From contig NC_064035.1 in NCBI RefSeq assembly GCF_932526225.1, positions 11,955,296-12,019,295 on the forward strand: a stretch of DNA of 64,000 nt, in the 5' to 3' direction. Source of the DNA: Nematostella vectensis. Its lineage: Eukaryota > Cnidaria > Anthozoa > Actiniaria > Edwardsiidae. Below the pieces are notes generated by a model. That model made no database searches. It saw nothing but the letters and a program-made list of their open reading frames with translations, and was not told where the DNA came from. Positions within the stretch are counted from its first letter, which is position 1. The number at the start of each line of letters is the position of its first letter. A program made the translations under genes and the position numbers. Positions 1 through 10,853 of the stretch are shown here, in pieces.

Positions 1-275
1 GTAGGGCATGGAACATCGCCACCCTGGTATCTTGGTATTCATGGTGAGCTGATGATAGAGAGGGGGGAGGGGTGGGTAGGGCATGGCACATCGAACCCTG
101 GTATCTTGGTATTCATGGTGAGCTGATGATAGAGAGGGGGGAGGGGTGGGTAGGCATAGCACATCGAACCCTGGTATCTTGGTATTCATGGTGAGCTGAT
201 GATAGAGAGGGGGGAGGGGTGGGTAGGGCATGGCACATCGAACCCTGGTATCTTGGTATTCATGTTGAGCTGTAC
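1..275 (+). repeat. 73-74 bp tandem repeat carrying an SLC22 exon end and its splice donor (4 copies)
   Basis: Four units. Each holds the last ~40 nt of the SLC22 exon, ending tattcatg, then the donor gtgagc and a purine-rich tail. Donor GT positions are 44, 118 and 191; the fourth copy has changed to tt at about 264. The first copy differs from the others by a one-base length change and is the only one whose reading frame gives a good exon end, so I take it as the real exon. Further diverged copies lie at about 1113-1210, with a donor at 1184. Confidence 0.85.
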
Positions 276-3200
276 AGGACCTGAAATGATCCCCAAAAGT
301 ACCCCAAGTGATCCCGGGACCCGAAACCATACCGAGGAGTCCCCGAAATCGACCTCAAGGAATTGCGGTAATGGACAAAGGGAAAGCAGAAGAAATCACT
401 TGCAACTCTTAAAGCATAATTAAGGGTTTTAGGGTAAACCCATAAACAGAGCCCAAAACAAATACACAACTTTTCATTGCTACTGAAAGGAATACAACAT
501 TAACATAGCACAGCCTTGCTCAGAACAACCAAACTGTTGATCTCGTTTCCGGTAAACTTCGCCCCTAAAAATCCATATTCATTTGACAACCAAACGTGTA
601 TTTCACCACGAAATCCATGTTCACATGAACAAATATTTACCGACACATTTTAGGCAGCCGGTATGGCCGAGAATATGGCGGAATGACAAAAGCACACTGA
701 GTAATGCACTCGAACAACCCTTTTACTACCGTTGCAAGATGTGGCTTTTGTTGAAAGCAATATTTATGTGAGTTTTAATTTCCTTTATGTAGTCGGCCGT
801 ACAACCTTGCATGATATCATGATAGGCCTTTCATTCACCGAATACAAACAAACATGATGCACAAAAGTAACCTTAAGAATAACCTTGTGTTTTATCTGTG
901 GATCGATATGGAGACTTGTTATCTATAAATGATTTATTCACACCTGGTTTCCCCATTTTCTGACTATCCACTGTATAATGATAGTTTCCTGACAACGTTA
1001 AAATGTTTCATATGTTTTTAAAACTGAAAGCCAATCCTTCCACATTTGTTTGTCCACTACTGCAATTCCTTGGGGATCGTTTTTGGTCCTAGGATCATTT
1101 CGGGTCCTGTACAAAGCTAATGATAGAGAGGGGGAGGGGTGGTAGGGCATGGCACATCGAACCCTGCTATCATGGTATTCATGGTGAGCTGATGATAGAG
1201 AGGGGGAGGGGCGTAATCTGACAAATACATTCAGAGCTTAGTATCGCTTAGTATCGCGGCTATTTTTAAATCATTAAAATTATCATTAAAATGATGAGTC
1301 TAAAAACAAGGAAAACGCCCAAGATTTATTTAAGACCTCACGTCTACAATTGCAAAGGAAAGGATTATATATTTCTTTATTTTCTTTATATTTCTTCTTT
1401 TTTTTTTGTCCGTGTTTACTTTGCTTACCAGGTGTATTTCTCTTGCTCTTTAGGTTTGTAAACGCGTTGGTTTATTATGGCGTCTCATTTGCATCGCCAT
1501 CCTTGGGTGGGAACATGTACTTCAACTTCTTTTTGACAAGTGTCATCGAAATCCCTGCAAACTACGCAGCTATTTACTCCATGGGGAAGTAAGATCGATT
1601 GTCTGCTCCATACACACTTCAAACGCAGGCCCGTACCCAGGGGGGAGGGGGTGCAGGTTGTACGAACGCACCCCCCCACACACACACAACGGCCGAAAGT
1701 CCACTTTCTTTTGTCAATAGACGTGCTATGCTATTTGTGTAGTTTGTAGACAAAACTCAAAATCATAAGCAAGATCACCTTGGTATGTAGCCAAAATCGA
1801 CAAAGAACGTCCCGTAGATACACTGCAAAGGCATAAAAAAATCCCTTTTTGTTCTTTCGGAGGTGGTTAGGTTTTTATCAGAGAACTCCTTCCCTCCCCC
1901 CCCCCCCCCCCCCCCCACCCCCTGTCCCCCAAGAAAAATCCTGGGTATGGGCCTGAAACGTGACAACACAACGACACGAGAGCGAGCTTAATCAAAACCG
2001 AGTTCCCACGCTATTAACAACCCAACTTTTAACGCGACATAACGTCGTGAAAACGTGAGAAAACATAATATTGACATAGCGCACGTTGAGGAAAAAGTGC
2101 TTTTTATCCTTGGTGTGTTTTTCTTGTGATGCTACAAAAGTAAAAATAGAACGACAACAAAAACGTTGGCAGCAGAATTTAGTAGCATTTTTCATCAAAC
2201 CCCGGGAAAACGCGGACATTTCGTCTATAATCTAACCCATTCTATGTCGCCTACTGTAAAATTGTGAGCATTATCTTTGAATAATATTGTTGCTGCTATT
2301 GTCATGCATGAAATCGGTAATTTTCTCCAGTCTTGTTATCTTAGCCTCGTCTTCCTCCTCCTTATTGTATGACCTAGAGATTTCTTGTTCTGTTGACTGT
2401 GATGGTGAACATTCTGTATGGTGCGCGGTGTTTTCGGCAGGTTTGGTCGCAAGAAGCCCCTGGTGATTGGCCTGATTGTTGCGGCGTTTGCATCTATCGG
2501 TGCTGTACTTCTTACCATTTATGATCCTGGCAGCGACAGCGGTGAGCTATTATCAAATATAGAGTACTTAATAAGAGATAACCATTCAGGGGCGGATCTA
2601 GCCTTTGGCTAAAGGGGGGGTTTGGCCCTGTGACAAAGGGGGGAGGGGGTAATTACTTTTTGTTACATATGGCTTTCTGGCAGCCCAAGGGGGGGTAAAC
2701 CCTCCCCCTAGATCCACTACTGCCATTTAAGAATAAGATGGTTCTGGAGGACGCGCGCCAACCGATAACTTAGCAGGCGCTTACTTAGTGTTTTCCGCAC
2801 AAAAGAGGCGTGCTTTTTTTAGCGCGCTTGAGCTGGGGATGATGAATGGTTGGGGGCAGGCAAATCAAGTAGAACATTATAATTTGGTTATTCAAATCTG
2901 TGTAATGGAGCAAATATACGATGTTTGGCTGGAGCAAAACTTTAAATAAGGGAAAAGGTTGGACTTCCAAACGAAATTTTCACAAAAATCTTAACGCTTA
3001 ATCTCACATTGAATTGCGCCTTGAAAATAGCAAATTCGGACTCTCAAAATTGTTATATAGCTTACGGATGTGATTCTTGGGAAAATCGTCTTGCGCCTTT
3101 TTTTCCCTTCCTTCCATATACTCTCCAATATTAACCGCCCCATCCCCCATCCTGACGAATTCACGTTTCTTTTACAAGGCTACCAAGCTGGTAGAATCGT

Positions 3201-4601
3201 CATGGCGATGACCGCTAAGTTTTTCGTCATGGTCTCGTTTGATGCTATCTATGTGTACGCGGCAGAGCTCTTCCCGACTGTTATCAGGTAACTTGTCCAT
3301 CCAGCCACGGGCCACAGGAAGAGGTAGACTTTACAAGAACTCTTGTCCCGGCTTTTACCAGGTAAGGTGTCTATCCACGGGATACAGGATAAAGTAAACC
3401 TTAGCAGAACTCACCCCGTCTGTTATCAGGTAACGTGACTATCCAGCCACGGGCCTAAGGATAGGGTAGAGCTTAGCAAAACTCTCCCCGACTGTTATCA
3501 GGTAACGTAACTATACAGCCACGGGCCACAGGATAAAGTAGACCCTAGCAGAACTCTCCCTGTCTGTTATCAGGTGAGGTCACTATCCACCTACGGGCCA
3601 CAGAACGTCAGAAACCTATTTCACCTTCTTCCTCGATACATAATCTAGAGCGTTCAATGACGTTGATGTTTGTATTTATGTTAACGATACCGTACACCCA
3701 AATGGCTTCATTTCGGGTGAAATTCTTTTATTATGCCATTCGATGACAATAGGAACACTGCCAGATATTCAGGAAAAACCGAATTCAAACGAGTGTTGCG
3801 TTATTCTCGAAGGCGTGAATAATCCCTTTATCGTATTTTATAGGAACATTGGTATGGGGACATCTACAGCAGCGGCAAGACTGGGATCCTTTTCAGCTCC
3901 CTATGTGGTCAATCTTGTAAGTAGTTTCCCTGGTAACAAGAGGTAGCCAGGTGCGTAATTGGTAATTGGTTTACGATTCTAAGGGTCCCTTCTTATCCAT
4001 CTTCGCGCCAAGAAGCTAGGGGCGTTCTTACTTGCCAGAAAGTCCTCGTTTCGATTTCAAGGGAAAAAACAAAACAAGGAAAACCAAAACAAAACCGTCC
4101 GTGTACTGTGACGATCTTTTTAAGCTGTTTCAAGTCCTACGATGATTGAATTCTGCCAGCCTAGTTAGCTATGTTAGGAATCACCCGCAAGTGTTGGACA
4201 GCATTGCAAACACTATAGAAATATTTTAATTTCCTCACGACCTTTAACGCCATCTCATTGTCCCATTCCTCCAGAACCGCATCCATCCCCTCCTTCCCTT
4301 TGGTATAATGGCAGTCAAGGCTCTACTTGCTGGCATCCTATGCATGACTCTACCGGAGACGAAGGGCATGGCCACTGCAGAAACCATGGACATAGACGGG
4401 GAAGTAGTCGCCAACAATGCGGTCGTCCCAATGAAGGACGCGGAAGACGCAGGCGCGCGCGCGTCTCTACCCGACGGGGTGATCGGGAATAAGATGGTGG
4501 AGGAACCGATAAACAACGTCTCCCTTTATGCGAGCAGGGACAACTTAGCGGACGGCAAGGAGACGGATAAAGAGATAGGCATCGTCAACACCGCCTTCTA
4601 G
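1..4601 (+). CDS. SLC22-type organic ion transporter, C-terminal part (5' part outside window)
   Basis: Membrane transporter of the major facilitator superfamily, organic cation/carnitine (SLC22) group by family resemblance. Exons read: (outside)-43, 1454-1588, 2441-2541, 3179-3287, 3844-3916 and 4275-4601, each flanked by AG and GT and joining in frame. The protein starts inside the segment ending LVSWYSW, continues FVNALVYYGVSF, then GRFGRKKPLVIGL (the second MFS signature), AAELFPTVIR and NIGMGTSTAAARLG, and ends in a charged tail of about 80 residues. Exon sizes 135, 109 and 73 match the paralogue on the other strand exactly. The C-terminus is NTAF, which fits a class I PDZ ligand (T-x-hydrophobic), as known for some SLC22 carriers. 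Substrate cannot be told from sequence. The first exon border (43) rests on the window edge and is less certain. Confidence 0.85.
276..1112. other. Intron sequence, no gene recognised
   Basis: AT-rich intron of the first SLC22 gene between the exon ending at 43 and the exon at 1454. The short open frames here (for example 583-771) have no recognisable protein character. Confidence 0.6.
1626..1955. mobile_element. MITE with CAGGCCCGTA termini and 5-bp target duplication
   Basis: A 330-bp intronic element starts CAGGCCCGTACCCAGG and ends CCTGGGTATGGGCCTG, an imperfect terminal inverted repeat. It is flanked on both sides by aaacg (1621-1625 and 1956-1960), a clean 5-bp target-site duplication. 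The interior is noncoding and includes a C-homopolymer near 1896-1915. A relative with nearly the same ends lies at 24593-24913. Confidence 0.75.
2585..2730. mobile_element. Short MITE-like inverted-repeat element
   Basis: The left end reads caggggcggatctag and the right end ctagatccactactg, an imperfect inverted repeat around about 110 bp of G-rich then C-poor noncoding DNA. It lies in the intron after the SLC22 exon 2441-2541. A fragment of the same end type (cagtggcggatacag) is near 55155. No clear target duplication was found. Confidence 0.55.
3265..3600 (+). repeat. 72-bp tandem repeat spanning an SLC22 exon end and splice donor (5 copies)
   Basis: The exon end ctgttatcag and its donor gtaac occur five times in tandem. 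Donor GT dinucleotides stand at 3288, 3362, 3430, 3502 and 3574, spaced 74, 68, 72 and 72. Each unit repeats about 25 nt of exon and about 45 nt of intron. All five keep GT. The first copy continues the SLC22 reading frame from upstream and is taken as the true border. Confidence 0.9.
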
Positions 4602-4791
4602 CTGTACATCTCAAAGGTAATAGAAGCTGTTCTTATAGGAATTTTACTTAGTGAATTGAGTAAATATAAACAAAGCTATAATCAAATTGAAGGAAGTAGA
4701 CACTTGTATAGTCATTGAAATTTGTATATTTGTACGCGCAGTCCGATTATTAGAAATTTATGATGGTACTACTACACAATGGTAATTTTCC

Positions 4792-4797
4792 AATAAA
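4792..4797 (+). promoter_or_regulatory. Polyadenylation signal of the first SLC22 gene
   Basis: AATAAA lies about 190 nt after the stop codon of the plus-strand SLC22 gene, in AT-rich 3' flanking DNA. Confidence 0.55.
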
Positions 4798-5206
4798 AAG
4801 TATAAAGAATACTTGCAAAATTCACTGGGACCGATTGGGAATCTGAAGTACCAGGGTATGGCACTGTCTATCATTACTATATATCTATTTTTTTAACTCT
4901 TTATAATCAAAATGGGAATTTTTAGATTGTATATGGGAAGATTCAGCCTAGCAATAAGCATCTAGGCTTCAAAAAATAGTCGTCCCGTTATTCCCCCGTT
5001 GTCATTCGCGAGTCTTTGATTCTTTCGGCGGCGCGATGGAAACCCCTAAAACCACAGGGAAATAGTCCTGACGTACACAGTCAGTCAGTCTGTCAACAGC
5101 TGATCTAGCGACCGAAATTGTGAAAAAAAATCTAATATCATATTTAAAAAAACGACAGATCCTCTATAAATGCTCAACATAAAAAGGTGTCGTAATGGTG
5201 ACGTCA
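4798..5206. other. Short intergenic space between convergent SLC22 genes
   Basis: AT-rich sequence with no coding signal. It separates the 3' ends of two SLC22 genes that point at each other, so each 3' untranslated region must end within about 600 bp. Confidence 0.6.
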
Positions 5207-7227
5207 TCAAACAACAGTCATTTTTTCTTCGCCAAGTAGGCCTTTCTTGTTGTCTGGTATCTTGTCGTCCGGAATCTCCGGATCAGAGTTGATATCGGCC
5301 GCCATCAATGCGTCTTCGTTATCGCCTTCATTCAGTGTCTCGGCGGTAGGGGCGTTGTTCGTTTCCGGTAGGAGCATACACAGGATACCCGCAATGAACG
5401 CGTCGACTGCCATGATAGCGTACGGCACAGCAGGGTGAAAACGACCCTAGAAAAAAGTGGGATTAACAGTTTGTTGGCAGTTAGAGCAAGGAGATATACA
5501 TAAACACGTAAAATAGCTAATTGCAGAAATTACCTAACGATTTCTATTTCATGTCCATACGTGAATTCTTCAATATTTGGGTCTGCGGCCTTTTTTATCG
5601 TACCAAAAAAAAACAAGTGTCAAAAGCATCCATTTCCATCGGTTGATTCGGTGAAGCCATTGCGATATGTTAAAGTTGGTAAATGAGATAAAAAAAACTT
5701 TGTTTGGTCATTTCAAGATTTCTTTAAATAATTATATTTTCCATAAAAAATGGATGAAAACAATATCAAAGGCGTGGCTGAGTATAGCTCTTTAAAGATT
5801 GCTGGAGGACGGCCTGCCTTACCAGCCAGATGACGAAAGGAGACGTAATAGCACCCAATCGTCCAGATGCCGACGATGTTCCCATGCCAATATTTCTGAG
5901 ACGTAAAAACAATAAATGAGCTCTAAAAAAACCAACAATGCCGTGTTATACAGATGCAGGGGGAGCGCACTGTATGATGGGAAGGTGCAAACTTCCCACT
6001 TCCCTAGAGAACTGATTGGTACCAGTCCCTTGCGCCAGTCCCCTTTATCCACTACTTACCTCACAACGGTCGGAAACAGCTCTGATGAAAACACGAAAAT
6101 GGCGTCGAATGAGCACATGACGGCGAACTTGCCCAACATTGCGAAGATGATACGAGCGGCAGTAAAGCCTAAAGGCGAAGTTACATGGAGTAATAGTCAA
6201 ACATGCAAATACAGGCAACAGTAAAAATGTCAGAGCAGCATCCATGGTCTATTCTGAGTAGCAATCTGGTCTTTGGTGAAAACTATATTAAATATAAGCA
6301 GTCTGAAGCTTATTTTACATGAGGACAAGATTGTTTTGGTGTTAATAAAATTATAAATACCAAAAAGCATCAGTCATCGTAAGCCTTAGCATGTCCAGTG
6401 GGAGGGGGGACGGGATTACAGTGACAATGCGAAATGTTTCAGCCTACGAGAGTGCAATTCTGGATCAAGTCTGCCAGAAGATCTCTAGTGGCTATTGGAC
6501 ATCACCGCTTCCACCCCTACCCCTTAAAAAGCAGCCGTGTCGGTCCTTACCCTTGTTATCAGGGTCGGTTGGTACAAGCACGACAAGCATGTTTGATATG
6601 GCGCCAATAACCAGACCAATTACTACAACCTTCTTACGACCATACCTGCGAAAGACAGCACAATAATAACACACTATTAGAGTGAGTTCAGCTCGTGAAT
6701 TCACCGATATACAAGGTACAACAGAAAATATAAAACGTTTGGCTACATTACTTTTTAACTGGTGGTGCGCGATCTTTTTTTTATTCTATTAAGTTCAGTT
6801 CCACTAAGTATAGGTTCCTAATTGTAATAATTTCCCACCCGCTATTACCATGTGACGAAACAGGATATCAAATTCTTTGGTCTGGTAGCAATAGCGCGAT
6901 ACTGATTTGACTAAATGTTTATAGCCCCCGTGATGAACATGATCAAGAGAGCTTGCATTTGGTACCATATACACTGGGTGCTCATTTGATCTACTTCTTC
7001 GTGGACCATTGGCGGAAGCTTTGTGGGGACGGATAATGGATTTGGTACCTTGTAAATTGGGTACTCATATTGGTAATGCTCATTTAACTCACTTGTTCAT
7101 GGACCATATGGCGAATGCGTTCCCAGGGAGCTCGATAAGGGACGTCAGGAAGAAATTCAGGTACATATTACCGCCAAGGAGAACAGAACCCAATGATACG
7201 CCGAAATACACTTGCGCGTTGACAAAC
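5207..7227 (-). CDS. SLC22-type transporter, exons 6-10 (C-terminal half)
   Basis: C-terminal half of the minus-strand SLC22 gene. Exons in reading order: 7093-7227 (FVNAQVYFGVSLG, LGGNMYLNFF), 6551-6645 (RYGRKKVVVIGLVIG, second MFS signature), 6060-6168 (SSELFPTVVR), 5823-5895 (NIGMGTSSASGRLG) and 5446-5207 (GILCMLLPETN, then an acidic tail). Splice phases agree with the paralogue at 1-4601, and sizes 135, 109 and 73 are identical. The protein ends KMTVV, again a possible class I PDZ ligand. The exon at 7227 joins in frame (W split tg|g) to the exon ending at 19090, across an 11.86-kb intron holding the whole provirus. Nothing visible breaks this gene. Confidence 0.88.
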
Positions 7228-7270
7228 CTGGTGGAATACAACAGGATTTGTAACCCCCATTTTGTAACCC

Positions 7271-7651
7271 CCCGCCGCTGAGTTCCAGAGTTTGACCACC
7301 CACTTGCTCGCCGCTGAGTTCTAGAGTTTGACCACCCACTTACCCACCGCTGAGTTCTAGAGTTTGACCACCCACTTACCCACCGCTGAGTTCCAGAGTT
7401 TGACCACCCACTTACCCACCGCTGAGTTCTAGAGTTTGACTACCACTTACCTACCGCTGAGCTCTAGAGTTTGACCAACCACTTACCCACCGCTGAGTTC
7501 TAGAGTTTGACCACCCACTTACCCACCGCTGAGTTACAGAATTTGACCACCCACGAAGCCAAAGCCAACTTCTATGCTACTTGCCCGCCGAGTGGAATCC
7601 ATATTATGGTGGTAGTGTGTGAATAGATTAGTGACTACTATATGATGGGTA
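7271..7651. repeat. Left terminal inverted repeat built of 36-bp tandem units
   Basis: About eight 36-bp units beginning ccgctgagttctagagttt occupy 7274-7555. A unique inner part of about 95 bp follows, ending near gtgactactatatgatgggt. The reverse complement of the right end matches along the whole length. Confidence 0.9.
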
Positions 7652-7801
7652 CATTCATGGTAGTGAGTTTATAACTAAACGTGGGGGGGGGGGGAAGTGA
7701 TCACCATCTTTCTCTAGAGATATGTATATGCTTCCTATATGGGGTCTTATCATAATAAAGCCTTATGCTAAAGTTTTGTTTAGTTTGTCTCATTTCTACC
7801 A
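7652..7801. other. Provirus left subterminal noncoding DNA
   Basis: Short AT-rich stretch with a G homopolymer (about 7683-7693) between the left inverted repeat and the end of the first leftward gene. No integrase remnant is seen here. Confidence 0.6.
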
Positions 7802-8395
7802 TTATCTGTTCTCGGATATGGTCCTCGCTTTTTTTTCTCTCAACTGAGGTGAGCGTTTATATACCTTTTCCCGTATCGAATCTCTCATTTCATTATATTT
7901 TTCAGCCTCTTTGATAATGAGATTGAATTCGTCTGAGGATATTTGGTTGTCGGTCAATGCTTTGCTAATAAGGTCATCGATTGAGCTCAATTTAGATTTA
8001 GCTAGCATCACGATACTTGCGTGTTTCTGTACATTTTTCGATAGTCTCCTAGAGACTGACGCCGTTACTGTTGAGACAATGGCGCAAACATCTGACAGAA
8101 CTCCTAAAGGTACAGCCACAGGGATCCCAACCCCAGTGAGCCCAGTCCCCAATGCCGCAGCCGATAGGGCTACTGAGAGAGAACCCGACCCGATAGCTAT
8201 TTTGTTTATAATCGACCGAGACTTCGCGTACTTCTTCCTAACTCTTTGGTGGTGTTCGAGGTTTGCGCTAATAGAGTTCTTAATAGAGCAAATTTGTTGT
8301 AGTCTGAAACTTTTACCATTGTCTTCCTCGGTTGGGATGGTTGGGTAGATTTGGCCGCCCCTCTCGTGTGGTTTCTCTTCGTACATGTTGTCCAT
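7802..8395 (-). CDS. Provirus conserved protein with a central hydrophobic region, 197 aa
   Basis: Intact leftward frame of 197 codons with an ATG start. Residues 1-60 are polar. About 65-115 form two hydrophobic glycine/alanine-rich segments (IAIGSGSLSVALSAAALG and GVGIPVAVPLGVLSDVCAI), and 116-197 are charged and helix-prone (ISKALTDNQISSDEFNLI). This suggests a membrane-interacting or amphipathic virion or accessory protein. The start is preceded by the A/T motif atataatata, shared with other provirus genes. The C-terminal pattern (short helix, then D/N-x-x-I-S/T-x-D-E) recurs in the protein ending at 14135. I do not recognise a biochemical function. It is the last gene of the leftward block. 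Confidence 0.7.
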   Translation of the reverse strand: MDNMYEEKPHERGGQIYPTIPTEEDNGKSFRLQQICSIKNSISANLEHHQRVRKKYAKSRSIINKIAIGSGSLSVALSAAALGTGLTGVGIPVAVPLGVLSDVCAIVSTVTASVSRRLSKNVQKHASIVMLAKSKLSSIDDLISKALTDNQISSDEFNLIIKEAEKYNEMRDSIREKVYKRSPQLREKKARTISENR

Positions 8396-8407
8396 TATAT
8401 TATATGG

Positions 8408-8880
8408 TTAGATAATCTCGATGTACGTTTCTTGTTTTGTGCTGTCGTACATATACTCAACATCGCCGGATATCTCCTCACACATTACATTGCTAGTAAA
8501 AAGCGTTGGGTTAGCGCCCTTCTCGGTGTTGATGTGGAGAATGGTAGGGCTTGGCCCCCATACGTATAACTGGTATGTCACAGGTGAAAGTGTCTGAGGG
8601 TTGTCAAATATTACACCAGTGCTCGTGTGTAGGTGGTTTTTCGGCATGATTACACCCCAAGAGGCACCTACTTGGGGTGTAGACGCTAGAATGTTCTGCC
8701 CGATAAATGCTTCAGGGCCACGCTCCGCTTCCAAGCGAAGTAGAACCTCTGGTCGATAGGCACACCACTAATCTCCGTGCAGTATAGGACTAAATTCGCA
8801 GTTAATTTAACTATGTTTTGGCTATTCTTCAACCCTAGACTGATGTTAAAACCAATTACCTCCCTCCAACCTCCATTACA
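8408..8880 (-). pseudogene. Provirus leftward gene in two or more frames (spike-region protein)
   Basis: Coding character continues leftward after the gene ending at 8876, but in shifted frames. One frame covers about 8870-8740 (VIGFNISLGLKNSQ, VLYCTEISGVPIDQRF). The other covers 8734-8408 and has no ATG, only TTG, at its open start. The ATG at about 8877, overlapping the preceding stop as TAATG, meets a stop after six codons, at the purine run ggagggagg. At least two indels are therefore needed to explain the gene. The composition (short beta-strand-like hydrophobic stretches, N and T rich) suggests a surface or spike protein; no family recognised. Confidence 0.55.
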
Positions 8881-9442
8881 AAATACTCTCAGGGGTTTGT
8901 GTATGTGTTGCTCTGTATGAAGCTATACGGACACTGTTTCCTATATCGTCAGCGACTGACTCACTCACTTGGTAGTTCACTGCTGTTTCGCCTTCGATGC
9001 CGAAGGCATACACTTGGATTTTCTTGGGGCTTGGTGAGTTATGTGAGACGGTGAAAGTGATAGTACCTATAAAGTTACCTGTGTCGATTACAGCCTCAGT
9101 GAATTGGTAGCCTGGCTTCCCATCTATGGCGCCTCTCTTAATGCTATCCCCACGGAAACCCCACCCAGCCGTTTGGATGTTGATGGTACCCATCGTAAGC
9201 ACCACATTTGGGTCTATGCAGTAGCACTCGATTCGAATGGTGTAGCCTCTAGATGCCGTCAGTCCGGTAGTGTTATCAATAGATAGAGAGATGGCTATTG
9301 TTTTTTGTGCCCCATTTGGGATGTCGTCTACTAGGTAGAAGCCTTGGTGTTTAGGGTACAGCCCTTCTGATATATAGGCTCCTCTAATTATTTTCAAGTA
9401 CTTGATGTTGAGCTCCAAAGGCTTTGGTTGTTTAGAAACCAT
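8876..9442 (-). CDS. Provirus spike-region protein, 188 aa, unknown family
   Basis: Open leftward frame. I choose the ATG at 9442 (MVSKQPKPLELN) over the upstream in-frame ATG at 9523, because it overlaps the stop of the preceding fibre frame (aATGGTTTCTAA), the compact overlap used elsewhere in this element. The protein is rich in short beta-like stretches (TIAISLSIDN, YTIRIECYCID, GTITFTVSHNS, IQVYAFGIEG) with no obvious membrane helix. This fits an all-beta virion surface protein or fibre-associated head. It lies directly downstream of the collagen-like fibre gene and upstream of another broken gene, as part of a leftward cluster. Confidence 0.65.
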   Translation of the reverse strand: MVSKQPKPLELNIKYLKIIRGAYISEGLYPKHQGFYLVDDIPNGAQKTIAISLSIDNTTGLTASRGYTIRIECYCIDPNVVLTMGTINIQTAGWGFRGDSIKRGAIDGKPGYQFTEAVIDTGNFIGTITFTVSHNSPSPKKIQVYAFGIEGETAVNYQVSESVADDIGNSVRIASYRATHTQTPESIL

Positions 9443-10853
9443 TATGTGTGATATATGACCTTTGTCCAGGTCTAAGGGCGTTGATTTGTTCGGGGGTAAA
9501 GTCTCCATATGCGAATGGCTCACCCCTCAAGCCTTGTGGTCCTTGCGGGCCGACTTTACCATCCTTACCGTCTCTACCAGGGTCGCCTTTCAGACCTCGT
9601 TTAAACGTCATTTGATCGACTCTGGAGACCTTCCATAATCCCTCACTTGGGAGCCGTACGATCTCAATGCCAGCGTCTATCAAACGAAACTCACCAAAAT
9701 ACCCCACGAAGTTGGTGTTTTTCTGGAAGGGGATGGTGTCAACCCTAGCTGGTCTTGACTTTATCCCATTCTCTCTGCACCACACCCATAAGCACTCAGT
9801 TGCTGGGTTCCATTGTACGTTATGGGTTCCAACGTCGAGGCATAGGTCGAAGTCGTGTGATCCGAGGAGTTGACTAGTGAGGGGTACATCGGAGCCGCCG
9901 GACTATAGCCCCTGGATACCGACAAGTTTATTGTCACTAGCCATGTTGTTCATGGTAATTTCGAGGGAGGAGTTCCATAACACTTTGAGGTCGAACCGAT
10001 AGCTTGGGTCTTGCGTTCTCTCAACGTTGGAGTAGAAGGAGAGTATTTGTCCTACGGTTTTTACCGCGGCGAGGGGTATGACTGTGCTTGTCTTCCTGTT
10101 GGCGGTGTACTCAAACTCGAATTTCATCATGTCACAAGCGGTCACATCGAAGGCCGTGTCAACGTAATCGTCAACATTCCAAAGGGAGAATGCTGCTTCC
10201 CCTGTGATGATTGGCGTCGCTGTGGCTGACACTCCTTGGTCTCCCTTTAGTCCTTGGTCTCCCTTGTCTCCTTTCTCTCCTTTGTCTCCTTTGCCCCCCT
10301 TTAGCCCCTGTATGCCTTGGTCTCCCTTGTCTCCTTTGTCTCCCTTTAGTCCCTGTATGCCTTGGTCTCTCTTTTCTCCTTTGTCTCCCTTAAGGCCTCT
10401 GGCGCCTTGTGCCCCCTGAAGACCTAATATGCGATAAGAGCTTATTTTGGTGAGGTGTAGGTTGAGGTCTTTATTTTTGATAATGTTAATGGTTCTTATT
10501 ATACCATCGTCTAAGCATATCACAGTCGTTCCTAAAGAGTCAGAGAAGTCGACACTGTATACGACTCCAAACTTTGGGTGTGTTATGGCTTGCTCATACC
10601 TTTTATTTTTGATGATGAAGCTTAGGATGACTAAGGGGGCTTTACTTATATCGATAATGAGGGTTTGACCTGTGCTGTCGGTTGAAAGGTCTAGATCTTG
10701 TGTATGGTCTAACATCTCGGTTGTGAAGTTCTGGCCGTCCCTACCGTCCACGCCGTCTCTGCCGTCATTACCGTCCCTACCATCCCTACCAGGTAGTCCG
10801 GGTGTGGGCGTAAGGCTCCCCCCTCTTATTGTACCAAACATTGAATAGCTCAT
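9432..10853 (-). pseudogene. Collagen-like fibre protein interrupted by one in-frame TAG
   Basis: The leftward frame opens at ATG 10853, runs 316 codons, meets TAG at 9903-9905, and continues open in the same frame to 9432. Order: glycine-rich start with Gly-X-Y triplets (GLPGRDGRDGNDGRDG), a globular segment of about 105 residues, a collagen-like stretch of over 20 Gly-X-Y triplets (GLKGDKGDKGDQGIQG) with one triplet broken (GEKRDQG), a second globular segment, and after the stop a third globular part and a final collagen-like run (GDPGRDGKDGKVGPQGPQG). Such trimeric collagen-like fibres are known from many large DNA viruses and phages as surface fibres. The single stop could be decay or a late truncation; the rest of the frame is undamaged. 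Confidence 0.75.

Noticed and set aside
7244-7275. Target-site duplication of the provirus
   Set aside because: No 5-6 bp word is shared by the left flank (7250-7270) and the right flank, with the right end put either at 18929 or after the hairpin.
7911-8348. 145-codon plus-strand frame
   Set aside because: Antisense shadow of the intact leftward 197-aa provirus gene, which has the better start and composition.
10204-10419. Plus-strand frame rich in SPLSPFSP
   Set aside because: Antisense of the collagen-like Gly-X-Y coding repeat.
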